Positions 47,356 through 60,487 are shown, counted from the first letter of the stretch. The stretch: DNA of 64,000 bases from Kingdonia uniflora (GCA_014058105.1 JACGCM010000715.1:1550001-1614000); one strand, 5' to 3'. The notes: generated by a model from the sequence alone, not told the origin. Numbers and translations: made by a program.

Positions 47356-48902
47356 ATGTCCTCTCTCCCTAATGCTTCAATCTCTTATTTCCTTATTCCT
47401 TCCACCTCCTCTATCCCTAATCCTTCCAATAACAGCAACACTCCCAACCATATTCCATTCCCTGCTGATGTTGTTGTTATCCAACCGGAAGCTTTGACTT
47501 TCCCATCCTCATTTCGTAATTTAGCAATGATCAAACCTTCCTTCATAAGCATCGCTGCCGTAAAACCTTCCAAACCCGTCCTCGAGGAGTTTAAACCGGA
47601 CACAAGAACGTCATTTAAGGATGGTTTACCGGTGATTTACTTCTCTCCATCGGATCTGAACAAAGCTGCTACAGCTTTCAATACAACTTTGGTTATGAGT
47701 TTCCCTTCTGGTAAACCAAATTTAGAGGTCATTGTTAGTAACATCAACTCCCACATAGTTTATTGGCAGAATCGAAAGTGGTGGTGCTTGATTTCAAGCA
47801 TATTATGGTGATGCTAGTGTCGAAAAAAGATGTCACAAGAGCTTTCTCGAGAGAGTCTAGGTAAATTAAGGGTTTCTTCTACAAGCTAGCCCGGTGGATA
47901 GTCGATTTCGACCCCAAAAAGGACTCTCCTTTTGCTCCTGTTTGGATTCAATTTCCTGGTTTGATGCTTCATCTACAAAATAATGAGATTGTCAAAGAAT
48001 TGGCCGGCCTTGCTAGGAAGTATTTAATCACGGATACAACAATACTTAGCCTGAGTAGACCTAGCACGGTTCGGGTATGCGTGGAGGTGAATCTCATGAA
48101 GGAACTACCGACTAAAGTGGGTCTTGCATTCAACAAATCGTTCATCATAGAGCAAACTTTTTTATATGAGAAGCTTCCGAGGTTCTGTACATATTGTGTT
48201 CTTCAAGGGCACAACAAGGCAAGTTGCACTAAACTTCACCCTATTCTCGAAACAAATAAAAGGGAGGAGATCAAACATGGGAAAGTCTTAACAATGGGGA
48301 CTTCAGGTCAATCACACAGCAACATCTACTTACCTCAAGCGATAGAGAATCTGGAACCAGTTAAGAGAGCAATAGAAACTGAGCTACATACAGTGGATCT
48401 GAAAACTACGATGGCAAGGTAAAAAGCAATGACGATAATGGGGCAAAGAGCAGCGCCACCAGCAACAACTGATTTGCGAACATCTGGGCAGTTATCAGCA
48501 ACAACTGGGTTGTTAACATTGGGGTAGGAAACTAGGATTCTAATGGGGCCAAGAGCATTACAATCAGTAGCAACAACACTTCATACAGTAGGGCAGAAGA
48601 CAGTTCGAACTGAGGGGAAAACAACTGATATTGTAACAGTTAAGACAAGCGAGTTAATGGCAAACACCGGAATAGCTGAAGCAGCAAAGCACACTTTAGT
48701 GGTGGTGTTCTTAGAATTGGGAAGTAGATGTCACTCAGATATTGAGTATTATGGAAAGGGAGCTGCTCCAAACTGGACTCCGGTTAAAAAGAGCAAATCA
48801 AAACCGCAAAGATTACCACTCAACATGGTCACAAGGAGCAAAGGGGCTCGAGAGGTTAATCTCAAGTTATCTTCTATGGTGTTTGGAACTTTACTCGTTT
48901 AG
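47356..48902 (+). pseudogene. LINE ORF1 (DUF4283 and zinc knuckle)
   Basis: Starts MSSLPNASISYF. The N-terminal part to 47811 holds the beginning of a DUF4283-like domain (GLPVIYFSPSDLNKAA). After one or more frameshifts (about 47790-47960) it goes on with DFDPKK, PFAPVWIQFPGL, then VEVNLMKELPTKV and the CCHC knuckle CTYCVLQGHNKASC (48188-48229). The C-terminal tail to 48902 is Thr/Lys-rich with a stop at 48420. ORF1 proteins of plant L1 elements bind the element's RNA. Confidence 0.85.
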
Positions 48903-51900
48903 AATTATAGGGGCATTGGCAATGCCAAAACAATAAGCCATCTTAAAAAGATTATCAAACAACACCATATTTCTATTGTGGTTTTGCTAGAACCTTTTCT
49001 AGATGCATCACTAGGGAATAGCATAGGTATAAGAAGAAACTGTACTTCATTTTTGTTTAATCAACATTTATGGGGAAAATTTGGGTGTTGTGGAAACAAG
49101 ACTTTGAAGTTGAATGTGCTTTTGAATCTAATCAAATGTTACATTGCAAAATGAGCTATAATACTCTGTGGAGTTCTTTTGTTACTATCGTCTATGCCAA
49201 ATGTGACATCTCTGAAAGACGACTACTTTGGGAAGACATCAAATTAATATCATTGAATGTGAATTCTCCATGGTGTACTATAGGGGATTTCAATACTGTG
49301 CGACACCATGCCGAAAGGCTTAGGGGTAGACGATCCTTGTATCGATCCTTGGATGATTTCGAAGACATGATTCAGTCAGCCAGCCTTATGGAGCCTTCAT
49401 TTACTGGATCAAGCTACACATGGTGTAATAATCATCACGGCACTTCTCAACAATAGGCAGAATTGGATAGAACGTTAGTGAACTCGAGCTTTATGGCATC
49501 CTTTCCCAAGCACAAAATCTCATATTTAGAAAGAGTATGTTCTGACCACTCGCCTCTGCTAATATCGTTCAATAATACTCTTTATGAAGGGCCCCGACCT
49601 TTCTGGTTCTTGAAAATGTGGGTGTATCATGCTAGCTTCCAATCCTTGGTCCATGACAACTGGCCTAGTGGTGTATTCGGCAACTGTTCATCTTCTTTTG
49701 CCTATAAGCTTAAGAAAGTAAAATGCGCACTAAAGGATTGGAATACGAATATGTTTGGGAATGTTACTCAGAATATTCATGCTCTCCTGGATAGAATTAT
49801 GCATCTGGAACACATCCTGCAGGACGGTTGGGATGAACAGATAGGTACCGAGCTGAGGATTGTACAAAATGAACATGCGGCCATGTTACACAGCGAAGAG
49901 GTATTTTGGAGGGAACAGTCCAGAATCAAGTGGGTTGCAGCAGGTCACGCCAATACAAAAAAATTTCATACTGTTACACAAGTTAAAAGAAAGCGATATT
50001 TTGTAACTAACTTTACTCTTCCTGATGGCACTGAGACGGCTGAGGTGGATGTCAAACATGATGCTGTGGTGGGTTACATCAGGGAGGTGCTGCATGCGAA
50101 AAATACTACTACAGATACAGACTTACTTGAATGTATTCCGAATATCATTTTTGTAGAAGAAGATGCTAGCCTCACACAAATACCAACACTGGAGGAATTA
50201 CACTACAGTGTGCTCAAGATCCCTAGTGACAGCGCTCCGGGCAGCGATGGTTTCACCTCAGAATTCTTTACTGCATTTTGGGATATTATCAATGATGATT
50301 TACATAGTGCTGCTAAAGAATTCTTCAATGGTGTACCACTCTCAAGGTGCTATACTTCTTCATTTCTCACACTGCTACCTAAAGTGGATACCCCAACTTT
50401 TATGGGTAACTACAGACCTATCAGTTTGTGCTCTGTCGTATACAAAATTTTCTCTTCTATTATTGTGAACAGATTAAGTAAACTCCTCTACAAACTAATA
50501 TCTGGTAATCAGGGAGCTTACATTCAGGGGAAAGATATCAGTAAAACAATAACTTTAGCTCAGGAAATGGTTGGGGATTTACATAGAAAGGTACGAGACA
50601 CCAATATTATGATCAAGATTGACATGACAAAGGCCTTTGATAGGCTGGATTGGAGGTTCTTACGATAGGTCTTGCACAAATTTAGTTTCTCTAGAAGATG
50701 TGTTTCACTCATAGTGCAATGTGCTGAAACCCCATGGTTCTCAGTTGTCTTACAGGGTGTCTTCAAGGGCTTCTTCAAATCCTCTCGGGGTTTACGACAA
50801 GGAGATCCTCTACCCCCATTGCTCTTCATCATTGTCGAGGAAGTACTATCCAGAGGGTTAACCAAATGTTTTGCGGAGGGCGACATTGGCTTATTCCAAT
50901 CATCCAGAGGTTGCTCACCCATTACCCATCTCTTATATGCAGATGATTTTCTTGTTTTCTTAAACAGAAGTTGCCGTTCTATCTCAGGGTTGATGCACTT
51001 CCTTGGAAGATATGAAAATTTCTTCCTCCAATTAATCAGCAAAGCTAAAAGTGGCTTATATATCCACCATAATATTCCTGTATTACGTAAACATGTAATT
51101 CAGAGTGCTTGTGGATTTCAACAGAGAGCATTTCCAATGATATACTTGGGGGCTCCCATAAGCTATGGCCGGGTATTGCTTATACACTTTGAACAATTGC
51201 TCACAAAAATTTAACGGCGAATGCAGGGGTGGCAAGGAAAGCTTCTATCACAGGGAGGTAAACTGGTACTGCTTACTCATGTCCTCAACTCGATGCCTAT
51301 ACATCTTCTATCATGCATTTCTGTTCCAAATGGTGCAATAAGCAAGATTGAGTCGATGTTCGCTAACTTTTGGGGGGGCAATTTTCACGGACAGCGTAAA
51401 CGACATAAGGTTGCATGGGATGCAATATGTTGACCAATACTAGAAGGTAGATTGGGAGTCCGATGACTCATGGATATCAAGGTAAGTCTCTTGCTCAAGA
51501 AGTGCTGGAATTTTCGTCACAGTAATTCGACATAGGCAGAATATTTTTGGACCAACTACACCATTAATGGGGAAGCGCCGTGTTTACGCAGAGGAGATTC
51601 AGTTCTATGGAAGCAGATACGAGGGCTCTTACCAACTATGGATGCTAACACGAAGTGGTGTCTCAGTAAAGGTAACAAAAAATTTTGGTTCAATGATTGG
51701 ACTGGAGGTAGCAGTTTAACGGGTATGCTTGATATCGCCTGCACACAAGATATAATGGAGTAAGACATTATTGTAAACAATAGCGATTGGAAATGGGAGC
51801 TGCTAGAGCATGAAATACCAACTGAACTGAAGCATATACTCTCCCATAAATTCTTCATCACAGACAACGACAACCTTCCAATTTGGGGTCTGTCCAACAA

Positions 51901-52763
51901 AAGGGAGTTCACGGTTAAATCTGCATAGGATTTTTGGCATGACGAAGAGGACAATCAGAGTCATATGCAATGGATATGGCATTCCACTATACCAGCAAAA
52001 AACTCAGATCTTCAGTTGGAAAGCTCGCCTGAATGTTGTCCCTGTTGGCGCCTTTATTCAGGGTCAAATTCCGCTAGTTTTCAAGTGCTGTTGCTGCGAA
52101 GAGGGCAAGACAAAAATAATAGATCATATGTTTGTTCAAGGCGACGTTGCTGCGAGAGTATGGGTTACTATGCCAATGTCTGCGGCGTCAGGCAAGGTAT
52201 CAACGACAGTTGGTGGACACGGCAAGGTGTTTTGTTGAATGTAGCTGACATGGGAAAGCAAATGGGTTTAATGCGAGGCATCCTCCCTGCTTACATTGTA
52301 TGGGAAATCTGGAAATCTCGTTGTAAGGTTAGGTACGAGGAAGGGTGTATCTCGGTTGTCAACATTATCAAACAAATCAACAACGATCTTCATGAGAGTA
52401 TGACCAAGTTCAAGATAACCCGCAGTAGTAACTTCAGTGATAGTATCTCTCTTCAAGTACTTCAAATCGCCAAACAATTAGTACCGATAAAAAGACCAAT
52501 TATTGTCAGATGGAGACAGCCGCCTATAGGTTACTTCAAATTAAACAGCGACGGTTCAACACTTACTTCAAGATTGAGTGGGGTAGGAGGAATTATTCGA
52601 AACAGCCTTGGCAAAGTTCAACTTGGGTACAACATAGTACTAGGAACTGGCACTAGCGCATCTGCAGAAATGTTCGATTTACTACATGGTTCATTACACT
52701 TTAAAAGGTATGGTTGGTTTACTCTCATTGTTGAGGTGGATGTTGAACTTCTATTTAATTGAT
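48876..52763 (+). pseudogene. LINE ORF2 (endonuclease, reverse transcriptase, RNase H)
   Basis: Endonuclease: NYRGIGN (48903), LLEPF, IGDFNT (about 49285), SYTWCN, LDRTLVN and CSDHSPLL (49540). Reverse transcriptase: APGSDGFTSEFF (50240), NYRPISLCSVVYKI (50410), IKIDMTKAFDRLDW (50615), GLRQGDPLPPLLF (50795) and the catalytic YADD at 50936-50947. Residues 49463-50668 are one open stretch of 401 codons. A Cys-rich region lies at 52000-52200 and an RNase H of plant LINE type at 52540-52760 (FKLNSDGS, SAEMFDLLHG). Stops at 48900, 49454, 50666 and 51212 disable it. The stop at 48900 replaces the usual Trp of the WN.RG start. Confidence 0.92.
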
Positions 52764-53075
52764 ATAGTTACAAAACACATGTCCGGCTAGGTACAGCGCA
52801 ACTTGGAAACTCATTAGTCACCTAGGAAGGGAGCTTCATATCATCATGCTAGACACTTACAGAGAAGGAAATGGAACGGGTGATGGACTATCAATGCTTG
52901 GTAGTTCCCAACAATCATAGCTTTTTTGGAATGCGTTAATGTTACCACGATAAATTTGGGCAACTTACTTCTTGGATAAAATAGGAGCAACTTCTATTAG
53001 GCTGCAAACTAGTGGCCAGGCTTTATGTCCTCCATATGTACTATTGTTTTGCTAAATAAACAAATAAAAAATTCG

Positions 53076-53091
53076 ATAAAAAAAAAAAAAA
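53076..53091 (+). other. LINE poly(A) tail
   Basis: An A-run ends the LINE directly before the right-hand target duplication, as expected for target-primed reverse transcription. Confidence 0.92.
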
Positions 53092-53106
53092 AACATCAGA
53101 TTTGAA
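53092..53106 (+). repeat. LINE target site duplication, right
   Basis: Same 15 bases as 47118-47132, followed by copy B sequence (ctatgttaattaatatatg). Confidence 0.93.
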
Positions 53107-53475
53107 CTATGTTAATTAATATATGATATCTTATTTTATCTTCAAATGTGGGGTGGTTTAGTTTGGATTCAATTGGTCTTAGGTGCCTTTAAATTCTAGT
53201 TTGATATCAAATTTGGCATTTTGGGAGTTGGGGATGATTGATTTTTACTACTTTTGTATCTGAAGACATTGGGATATTTGTATTGCGGTGGTCCAAACAT
53301 GTAAGGTGGAATGATGAAAGTAAGGTTAGTTAAAGTATAATCTGAAAAATATGAAGCAATACGCCACTGCATGATGCATTATGTTAGGTGACCCCGATTT
53401 GTACTTTAATTTTTTTTAATAGACCAATTTGTAGTTTGATGACTTAGCCCCAATTTGTTTCCAACATTACTTGAG

Positions 53476-53491
53476 GAGCATCTCCTAAAGT
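53476..53491 (+). repeat. Harbinger terminal inverted repeat, left
   Basis: GAGCATCTCCTAAAGT, the exact inverse of 60685-60700. Confidence 0.93.
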
Positions 53492-53616
53492 GCATCACTA
53501 TCTTGGATTTCAAGGTGTCACCTAGGATTTTTATCCTCCAACAGTGCCTCACTGACTTCGATTTCATGCCCAAATTCAAGGCTGAGTCTTGGATCTCAAG
53601 ACTCAGCCTTGGAATT

Positions 53617-53740
53617 TAATGTTGCGATTGGGCGCCTAAGTGTTGGGTGCCTGTTCTATTTTTAAACAAGCGCCTAAGACTTAGGCGCCTAAGTTATTTT
53701 TTTTAATTAGGCACCCAACTTTTAGGCGCCTGTTCCACTA
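53617..53740. repeat. Subterminal GGCGCCTAAG-type repeats, left
   Basis: Five or six versions of (g)gcgcctaag/gggtgcctgttc on both strands, including the palindromic gcgcctaagacttaggcgcc. The right end has a matching cluster at 60488-60603. A single diverged one is at 56860-56890. Such subterminal repeats are often transposase-binding sites. Confidence 0.8.
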
Positions 53741-54077
53741 AGCAAATTTGTTGGAGCTTCTAAAACTAAGTCATTTCCCTCTCTTCACCTCTTAAACAAA
53801 AACCACCTCCAATTGCACCACAACTCATCTTCTTCACTCAAATAGCTTGAAATTGTTGAAGTTTCATCTCTCAAGGTAAGCTTATGTTTAATTTAACCAT
53901 ATCCCCTTAAATTTTATAGATTATAATATTCTAGGGTTTTAAGTTTTTCTTGATTATTAATTTATATTGAAATTAATAGATAAGTTCTACGAATACTACG
54001 CAAGATAAAGATTCCACTACCGAGAGTAGTTTGAATCAACGGCAATAACAACAATAACAACAACAAATCCCACCTAA

Positions 54078-55490
54078 TTGATTGAAATTCATTCATTCCC
54101 CTTAACCTCAATCATGTCAATTATAACCCTTCAATCATTTTACTCGCCAAACAATTGGGTACAACCCTCTCAACCATTCCTAGCACCCAATAATTGGGGA
54201 CAACCCTCTCAATTAGCCCTTCCCGCTCAACTCCAACATCCTTCTCCATTCACAAATCCTTCATAATCTCAATCATCTCAAACATAAGCATCTCAATCGG
54301 TTAACTTATCTCAATCCGAAGACGTCAGGGTTGTTGATGGATAAAAGGACAAAGGCAAACGTCGCTTGACTAAGAAAAATACCAGTGGAGGGGCGGGGTC
54401 TCAGGTTTTAAAATGGACGGGCATTCAAAACAAAAATCTTCCAAAAACTTGGATTCATGTCTCGGAGGATAGAATCAAAAGCAACAACCAACAACTTGAT
54501 ATTTTTTGGGACTCAGTTTTGGATGCATTTCATAATTTCTGTGAATAAGATGGTGAATGGGTTGAACGTACAATATCATCTTCAAAATATCATTGGTCGG
54601 ATATGAATCGTGTTTGCAAGGTTTATGGTACCTGTTTGAAAAATGTGATGCAAGGCCCCATAAGCGGTATGTAACAAGGAAATTTGGTAAGTAATTCAAC
54701 ATTCGTCATTACTAATAAATCATAAACTCTTTTTACCAAATCGATGTATTTTTTTATTATCTTAATCTATTTTATAGGACGATGCCACCATAACGATTTA
54801 TGAAGCACATGGTAAAAGCAAATGGGTGTATAAAGAAGCTTATGAAGTTCTAAGTTATCATCAATGTTGGAAAATCTTGCAAGACTAACACCCGAACACT
54901 TTAGCACTCAATGTACGAATAAAGCAAACTTTAGGTTCTAGCCCAGGAATGTCTACTCCCTTAATACCTGACACACCCGTTAGCTCTAACAACGACTCTC
55001 CAGTACTTGTCACTGATGTGGAGATAGAATGTCCCGGCGGTATCAAAAGTGCTAAGCTAAAGGAAAAGAATAAAAAAAACTAAAATCTTCTCATTGAATG
55101 CCAAAATATACTTATTAGTTGCCTTGACGGAATGGAGATGAAGAAAGAAAAGTATATTACTGAGAGAGATTAGAAGAAAGAAGAGTATACATCTGAAAGA
55201 GATAAGAAGAAGGAAGAGAAAAAAGCTCGTATTATGGAGTTAAGAGAAAGGAAGACAAATGCCATGATGAATTTAGAAGCTTAATTTCTAGCCCAAAACA
55301 ATCAGAAGGTAATGGCGATGGACATGTCTACTTTGGACGACACTCAAAGGGGTTATTGAGAGGCACAACGTAATACGGTTATGGCAAAAATGTTTAAAGC
55401 TAATAATAATAGCACCAAAGATGCTCTAGCTGAAAAATCTTATATTGGAAATTTGGTATATTTTGGTGATTCTTGTTTAAGAAGTTTATT
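54078..55490 (+). pseudogene. Harbinger ORF1 (Myb/SANT-like, NAM-associated C-terminus)
   Basis: The N-terminal part is Ser/Pro/Gln-rich. The Myb/SANT-like block lies at 54400-54670: LPKTWIHVSEDRIKSNNQQ, FWDSVLDAFHNF, then SDMNRVCKVYGTCLKNV. An intron is likely at 54686-54778 (gtaagt...tttatag). The second half (55070-55420) is a Lys/Glu-rich helix (EKKARIMELRERKTNAMMN), like the C-terminal part of Pong ORF1 proteins, which bind DNA together with the transposase. At least five stops. It is often annotated in plants as a trihelix-like or glutathione-transferase-like protein by mistake. Confidence 0.8.
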
Positions 55491-55719
55491 AGTATATTTT
55501 TTTTGCAATTTGGTATATTTTGTTTAAAAACTTTATTTAAGAAGTTTCGTATATATTATATAATAAAATCTTGTTGAGAAAGTTTTGTTTTTTTAATTAT
55601 TTTCTATTTGAATTTATATTGAGCTTAAAATAAATTTATTAAATAAATTTCATAAAAGTACTTAATTGAAATTACATAAAATTGAAATAAAGTTGTGTTT
55701 ACATTAAAATTACATATAA

Positions 55720-56712
55720 TTGTTTCCCTGATGTTTTCACAAATGCTTAATGAGATCATTTCTAAGTGTCATATTTCTAAGCGTTGCCCATTTCGGATAT
55801 ATACCATCCGCCAACTAGTATCCCATATCGTATGGTTTTCCACCGACTTCAAAGTTAAAAGGTGGAGAACGACCAAGACAAAGATCTTGAAAAAGATGTG
55901 ATTGATCAAGAACATTTACGTCGTTATTGGAACCAGGCATTCCAAAAAAAGCGTGACATATCTATAAATCATGAGAGGTCACCGCTTACAAAATGATTGT
56001 TGGTGTTTTCTTATGCCCCGTATATTGACCCGCCCAATCCGTGGGGCAATTTTTCCACTCCTAATGCATGTAATCCAAACTACCTAGTATGACGGGAAAT
56101 CCACGCTTCTCGGAAATGTACAACAATAGTTGTATATCGTCCGGAGTTGGCGGTCTCAAATACTCCACACTAAATTGCTTGATCATCGAATTGCAAAATC
56201 TCGTAAGAGCCTCAATTGTTGTGCCCTCTGCAACCCAAGCATATTCATCATAGCTATCCACCGAAACTCCTAATGCAAACATACGGAATACCGTTGTAAG
56301 TTTTTGTTGAGTCAATAAACCCAAAACATTTACACAATTTCACTTCCGAGCAAAAAACTTGTCATAAGCAACAACCGCATTCAAAATACGATCAAAAAGA
56401 CCTCGGCTCATACAAAATCTTCGACGGAAATGTTCACTTCCATAAACAATTTTATCACGGAAGTAGTCGTGCATGAGTAACTTATGATAGAAAGCAAGTG
56501 AGTAATTTATGGTTTTATGCCCGACAACCGAACCAACACGACTTCCTGAAGATTATGCTTCTTGTAATTCATCAATTTCGGCTTGATTGCTCAATATCTC
56601 TATTTTAATCGCATCAATAACATCGTCATCATTATAATTGGCTGAAGATTCATCGATATCCTCTTCATCTTTCTCATTCGATCAAAACATCAAGAACCGC
56701 CTTGAAATTCAT
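55720..56712 (-). pseudogene. Harbinger transposase (HARBI1-like DDE nuclease), decayed
   Basis: From an ATG at 56712: acidic start, then KIVYGSEHFRRRFCMSRGLF (helix-turn-helix-like part), FRMFALGVSVDSYDEYAWVAEG, RGFPVILGSLDYMH (first catalytic Asp, about 56065-56090), EWKNCPTDWAGQYTGHK, HAFFGMPGSNNDVNVLDQS and LADGIYPKWATL (second catalytic Asp, about 55775-55810). The end with the catalytic Glu is not found, so the copy is truncated at 55720 as well as carrying about six stops. It could not move the element itself. Confidence 0.88.
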
Positions 56713-57211
56713 TAAATAATTGAAAATATAAGAGAATATTGAAATTGGTTATGGGATAGTATGAGCCTAGTAATAAGTCTATATATTCTCTTCACAAAAT
56801 ATAGTCGTTAGACACAAAATATAGCTGTTAGAAAAAAAAATTACTCAGCGCTTTCAATCAGGCACCTATGTTTTAGGCTCTTGTTGCGCTGAGTAAATTT
56901 TTTATTTTTTTTGGCTAAATTACATTTAAAATACCAAACCATAAGCAATTAAAAGTTTGAATAAAAAAAATTATACAAAACCTTATGCAATGAAAAGTGA
57001 GAATAAAAACCATTATACCAAACATCAAAAGTGAGAATTAAAAGCTTAGGCAATAAAAATATTAAACCATATATACCACTCAAAAGTGTGAATCACAAAC
57101 AACTACATAAAAGTTAATGTCATTCACTAAAGTGATAATTAATATATGAAACAACTTAAAATATGTTCTCTCATTGATTTAGACTTAACATGAAACAACT
57201 AATATCATTTA

Positions 57212-59465
57212 CTAAAAAGATCCCCGCGTACGTCTTGATCGTCGGGGAGGAGCGGCCCCACCTTCAGATGTCCTTCCCTGCAAACGCCTCCCCCATGAAG
57301 TCCCTGCTTGAGAAGTCCCCGCTTCACCTTCGTCATCTTCCCAATCGACTATAATCCCCTGAAACATACAAAATGGGAATATTAATATTAATTAAAACTA
57401 CAAATATTAATTAAACGGAAAATATATCATAAGATGTTTAAACAACTTACTTCTCTATCTAGATAGTCATTCAATTGGGAAAGACGACCCTCTGCACGTC
57501 TCAAGTCTGCTGTCAAATGTGTAATACGACTCTCGTCATGAAGGTGTCGAGCCTCCAAATTTAGGATCCTATCAAGTGTAAGTTTCCGCATACCCTCAGT
57601 CATAACAAAAAACTCATATCTTGTTGGCACGTCTGCAGTAGAGGTCGTAGAAATAGAGGGAATGGTGTGCTACGTGGTCCCATATGGCGACCTAAGCTTC
57701 ATAATCTATCCAGGGTAATCTTCAAGCTGTGGGAGAGGAATTTGTGTCTCCTGAGTAGAAAAATCTCTAGTAGGAAACTCAACATGTGGAAAGGTAACTC
57801 TGGCTGTTAAAGTGCCAAGGCCTGGGATGTCAATGTTGCCACACCTCGTAATGTCCGACATAAGTGCACCATGTGAAACATGCCTCCAGTAGGCATCATA
57901 GTCGACATGGTGACCCCCAATATAATGTTTCTTCGATCCAACCCGCTGCTCGGAGAGAACGAACCACATCGGGACTCGGAAAGCAATAGAGTTTCTCTGG
58001 AGGGTCGCAAGGCACTGCCCGATGCTCTAGTTGAGCCCAACAACGGTCCCCAAGATACCACTCATATCCACCAAATGGGCTTTGCAGGAGTATTCTTTTA
58101 AGACTGATATTACAGGCGATAATTACCTCCCGCTTTAGTGCATCCTTCATATTTCTAAAGGGGTCCCATTACATGTTATTCATTGTATGCAAATCTAGTT
58201 GTTGCCTCATCAGTGCTAGATGATGCTTCACCTTATTTCCAGTAAGTTTTTATCTTATAATGTGCCGGCTGACATCCTTGGCCAAAAATCATCCAACCTA
58301 TTATCTATCAAGATATGATGGCCTATATGACAATACTCGTAGCACTGATACTGCAGAAGATAAAAAAAAATATTAATTTTCTAAATAAACTTGAGTAAAC
58401 AAAAAATAAATAACTAGAACTATTAATTAAAAATATTATACATCGATCAATTGGAAAAGGCCACCGATGTATTTCACCTCCTGTTTTGATCCTCGGTCAA
58501 GGTAGTAGTAGAGATGTCCTAATATAACAGAGCCAAAGTCGATCGCAGGTCCTTTTTTTTCTATGATAGCAATTGGACCCAACAACTCTACTCGAGCCCA
58601 ACTCTCCGAGTTCCCAAATAAGACACCTCCAAAGTACAATAGCAGAAATGCCCTAAAGATTATATTAGTATTAGCCGGATCTTTGATGTTTACTCTGGTA
58701 TGGTCAAGGTAAATCCGGAGGTGAGCAAAACTAATATAGCCCTTTTCATAATCTTTAAACTCCATATCGGGAAAAATTCTTAAGGCGTTACCATATTCCG
58801 TGTATGACTCATCCAATACCATCGGCTCTCCTATCCTGATACCTATCTCGGTATGCACCGTAAAATCTCTAGGAGTGATCTCTAGCTCTTCACAAGGTAG
58901 GTGAAATGTATGAGTGGTTGCCCACCAACGCTCAACCATTGACACTATTACTTAGTTGTCGGAGTTCCCAATTTTGTAATCAAATAAACTCATCAAATTG
59001 GTAGCCTTTAATTTCTGCTTCAAGTGAGGTACCTCAATAAGAATTAAGTACATTTCACGGAGCTTGACTAACACCGATCTACATTTAAATCCAACCCGAG
59101 CCTGTAACAAAATTAATAAACATAAAAAAGAACATCTAAACTAATTCTACCGGAAGTAAATACTTTGAAATAAGTATAAAACCAATAATTTATTAATTTG
59201 CGTTGTTTCAACTTACCGATGTAGTAGCAATTGATGTGGACAAATGACCATTCTCATCCAATTGTGTGAGTTGCCGAAAGTCACGTGGTTCATAATTTTG
59301 CGGAATAGGTGGAGGAGGTTCAGTGGAGACATTGAGTTCTTCGTAAGTCATTTTCTGCTTCTTGCCCGATAAAAATCGCATTTGGGAAATGTTCCCTTTG
59401 CCTTCATCGGACTCGAATTCCTCCTCATCGTCGGTTCCATCGTATTCTTCCTCTGCTGACGACAT
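57212..59465 (-). pseudogene. Plant mobile domain (PMD) gene inside the Harbinger element
   Basis: Four exons with GT-AG borders: 59465-59217, 59101-58442, 58350-57451 and 57358-57212. Exon 1 is acidic (MSSAEEEYDGTDDEEEFE). Exon 2 is the N-terminal part of the PMD-C type domain: MVERWWATTHTFHLPCEEL, ITPRDFTVHTEIGIRIGEP, ESWARVELLGP, FGSVILGHLYYYL. Exon 3 continues with DPFRNMKDAL, YEWYLGDRCWAQL and, after a frameshift, MWFVLSEQRVG, then a coiled-coil end (LTADLRRAEGRLSQL). Exon 4 is Gly/Arg-rich and ends at a TAG. Damage: a stop in exon 2, a stop and a frameshift in exon 3. Relatives include the MAIL1/MAIN family and many transposon-borne proteins. Confidence 0.8.
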
Positions 59466-59972
59466 CGTCAAATCCTGCATGAAGGTTAAATACCAATTTA
59501 TATAATGACCACCACAAAACAAATTTATATAAACTAAACAAAAACTTAACAATAGTAAGGAATCTTGTAAGGATGTTTATAGACTAGAAATGCAAGACAA
59601 TTCAAGAATGAATCAAATACTCTAAAAAGATTCCTTGAGGTGGATGATGGCTAATAATATTGAAAAAGACACCCAAAGGACCACCAATTAATTAAAAGCT
59701 TCACTTGCAAGGTAAGCAAGATGTATACTTATGGGAGTAAGCAGCTCTATATTGCATTAGCTTGGACTATATGGAAGAACCATAGAACAACAAACATACA
59801 AAGAAAAACTCTGCTCATGATAGCCATAAGTACTGTGACAAAAAAGATTCCTACCTAAGACTAAATGACTATATTAATCAAAGCGAAGTTAAAAACTGGA
59901 TTTCTGCTGTATGGAATCTTTCAACAAATTCCACAAATTTCATAATGTGGAAACAAACTAATCCAAATGAAG

Positions 59973-60048
59973 CAACAACACTATAATCTTTCAAGCGAAG
60001 TTTAAAGTTTCATAAACGAACAAATGAAGCAACAACACTATAATCTAA
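59973..60048. repeat. Short direct repeat
   Basis: aatgaagcaacaacactataatct occurs twice, about 57 bases apart. Around it (60160-60300) are many caacaaattc words. Nothing coding is seen between 59560 and 60480; this is the upstream side of the PMD gene. Confidence 0.7.
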
Positions 60049-60487
60049 CAAACGAACCCGAAACCCCTTTGTGACAACACATTAATCCAAGAAGAAGAAA
60101 CAACAAATGAATCAAACAATGTGATTATAAAGAAGCCAAGAATCCTCAAATCAGGTTCAACAAATTCAAGAGTTGCTCAATTGGAGATGGGTTAAAGAGT
60201 TGTTCAACAAATTCAAGGCTAATTCTTACAAATTTCACTTATCTAACAAATTCAACTTATCCAACAAATTCAACAAATTCTAACAAATTCCAACAATTTC
60301 TATTTTGGCAATCAAATACCCTAAATCACAATATTTACCTAACTTAGAGAGAGAGAGAGACCTGGGATAGTAAGCTTTCAGACAATCAGGCAAAATGTGA
60401 GAAGAAAGAGAGAGAGAAATACCCTAAATCATAAAGATTTGGCTAAAATGTGAGAAGAGAGAAGACAGATTCGTATTAAGCTTTCAG

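Larger units (their letters stand above)
47133..53091 (+). mobile_element. L1-type non-LTR retrotransposon (LINE)
   Basis: About 5.96 kb, with ORF1, endonuclease, reverse transcriptase, a zinc-finger-type region, RNase H, a short 3' UTR and a tail of about 16 A. The 15-bp target duplications are perfect. Copy A gives the empty site. The element seems full length but both ORFs have stops and frameshifts. Confidence 0.95.

Noticed and set aside
50560..51042. 160-codon minus-strand frame in the LINE
   Set aside because: Directly opposite the reverse transcriptase with its YADD box.
54366..54548. Glutathione transferase-like or trihelix host gene
   Set aside because: The block lies inside the Harbinger ends and matches the Myb/SANT-like part of Pong ORF1, which is often mislabelled in this way.
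60340..60420. GA-rich runs as a possible promoter (GAGA) element
   Set aside because: Simple-sequence repeats near the transposon end; nothing links them to a gene start.
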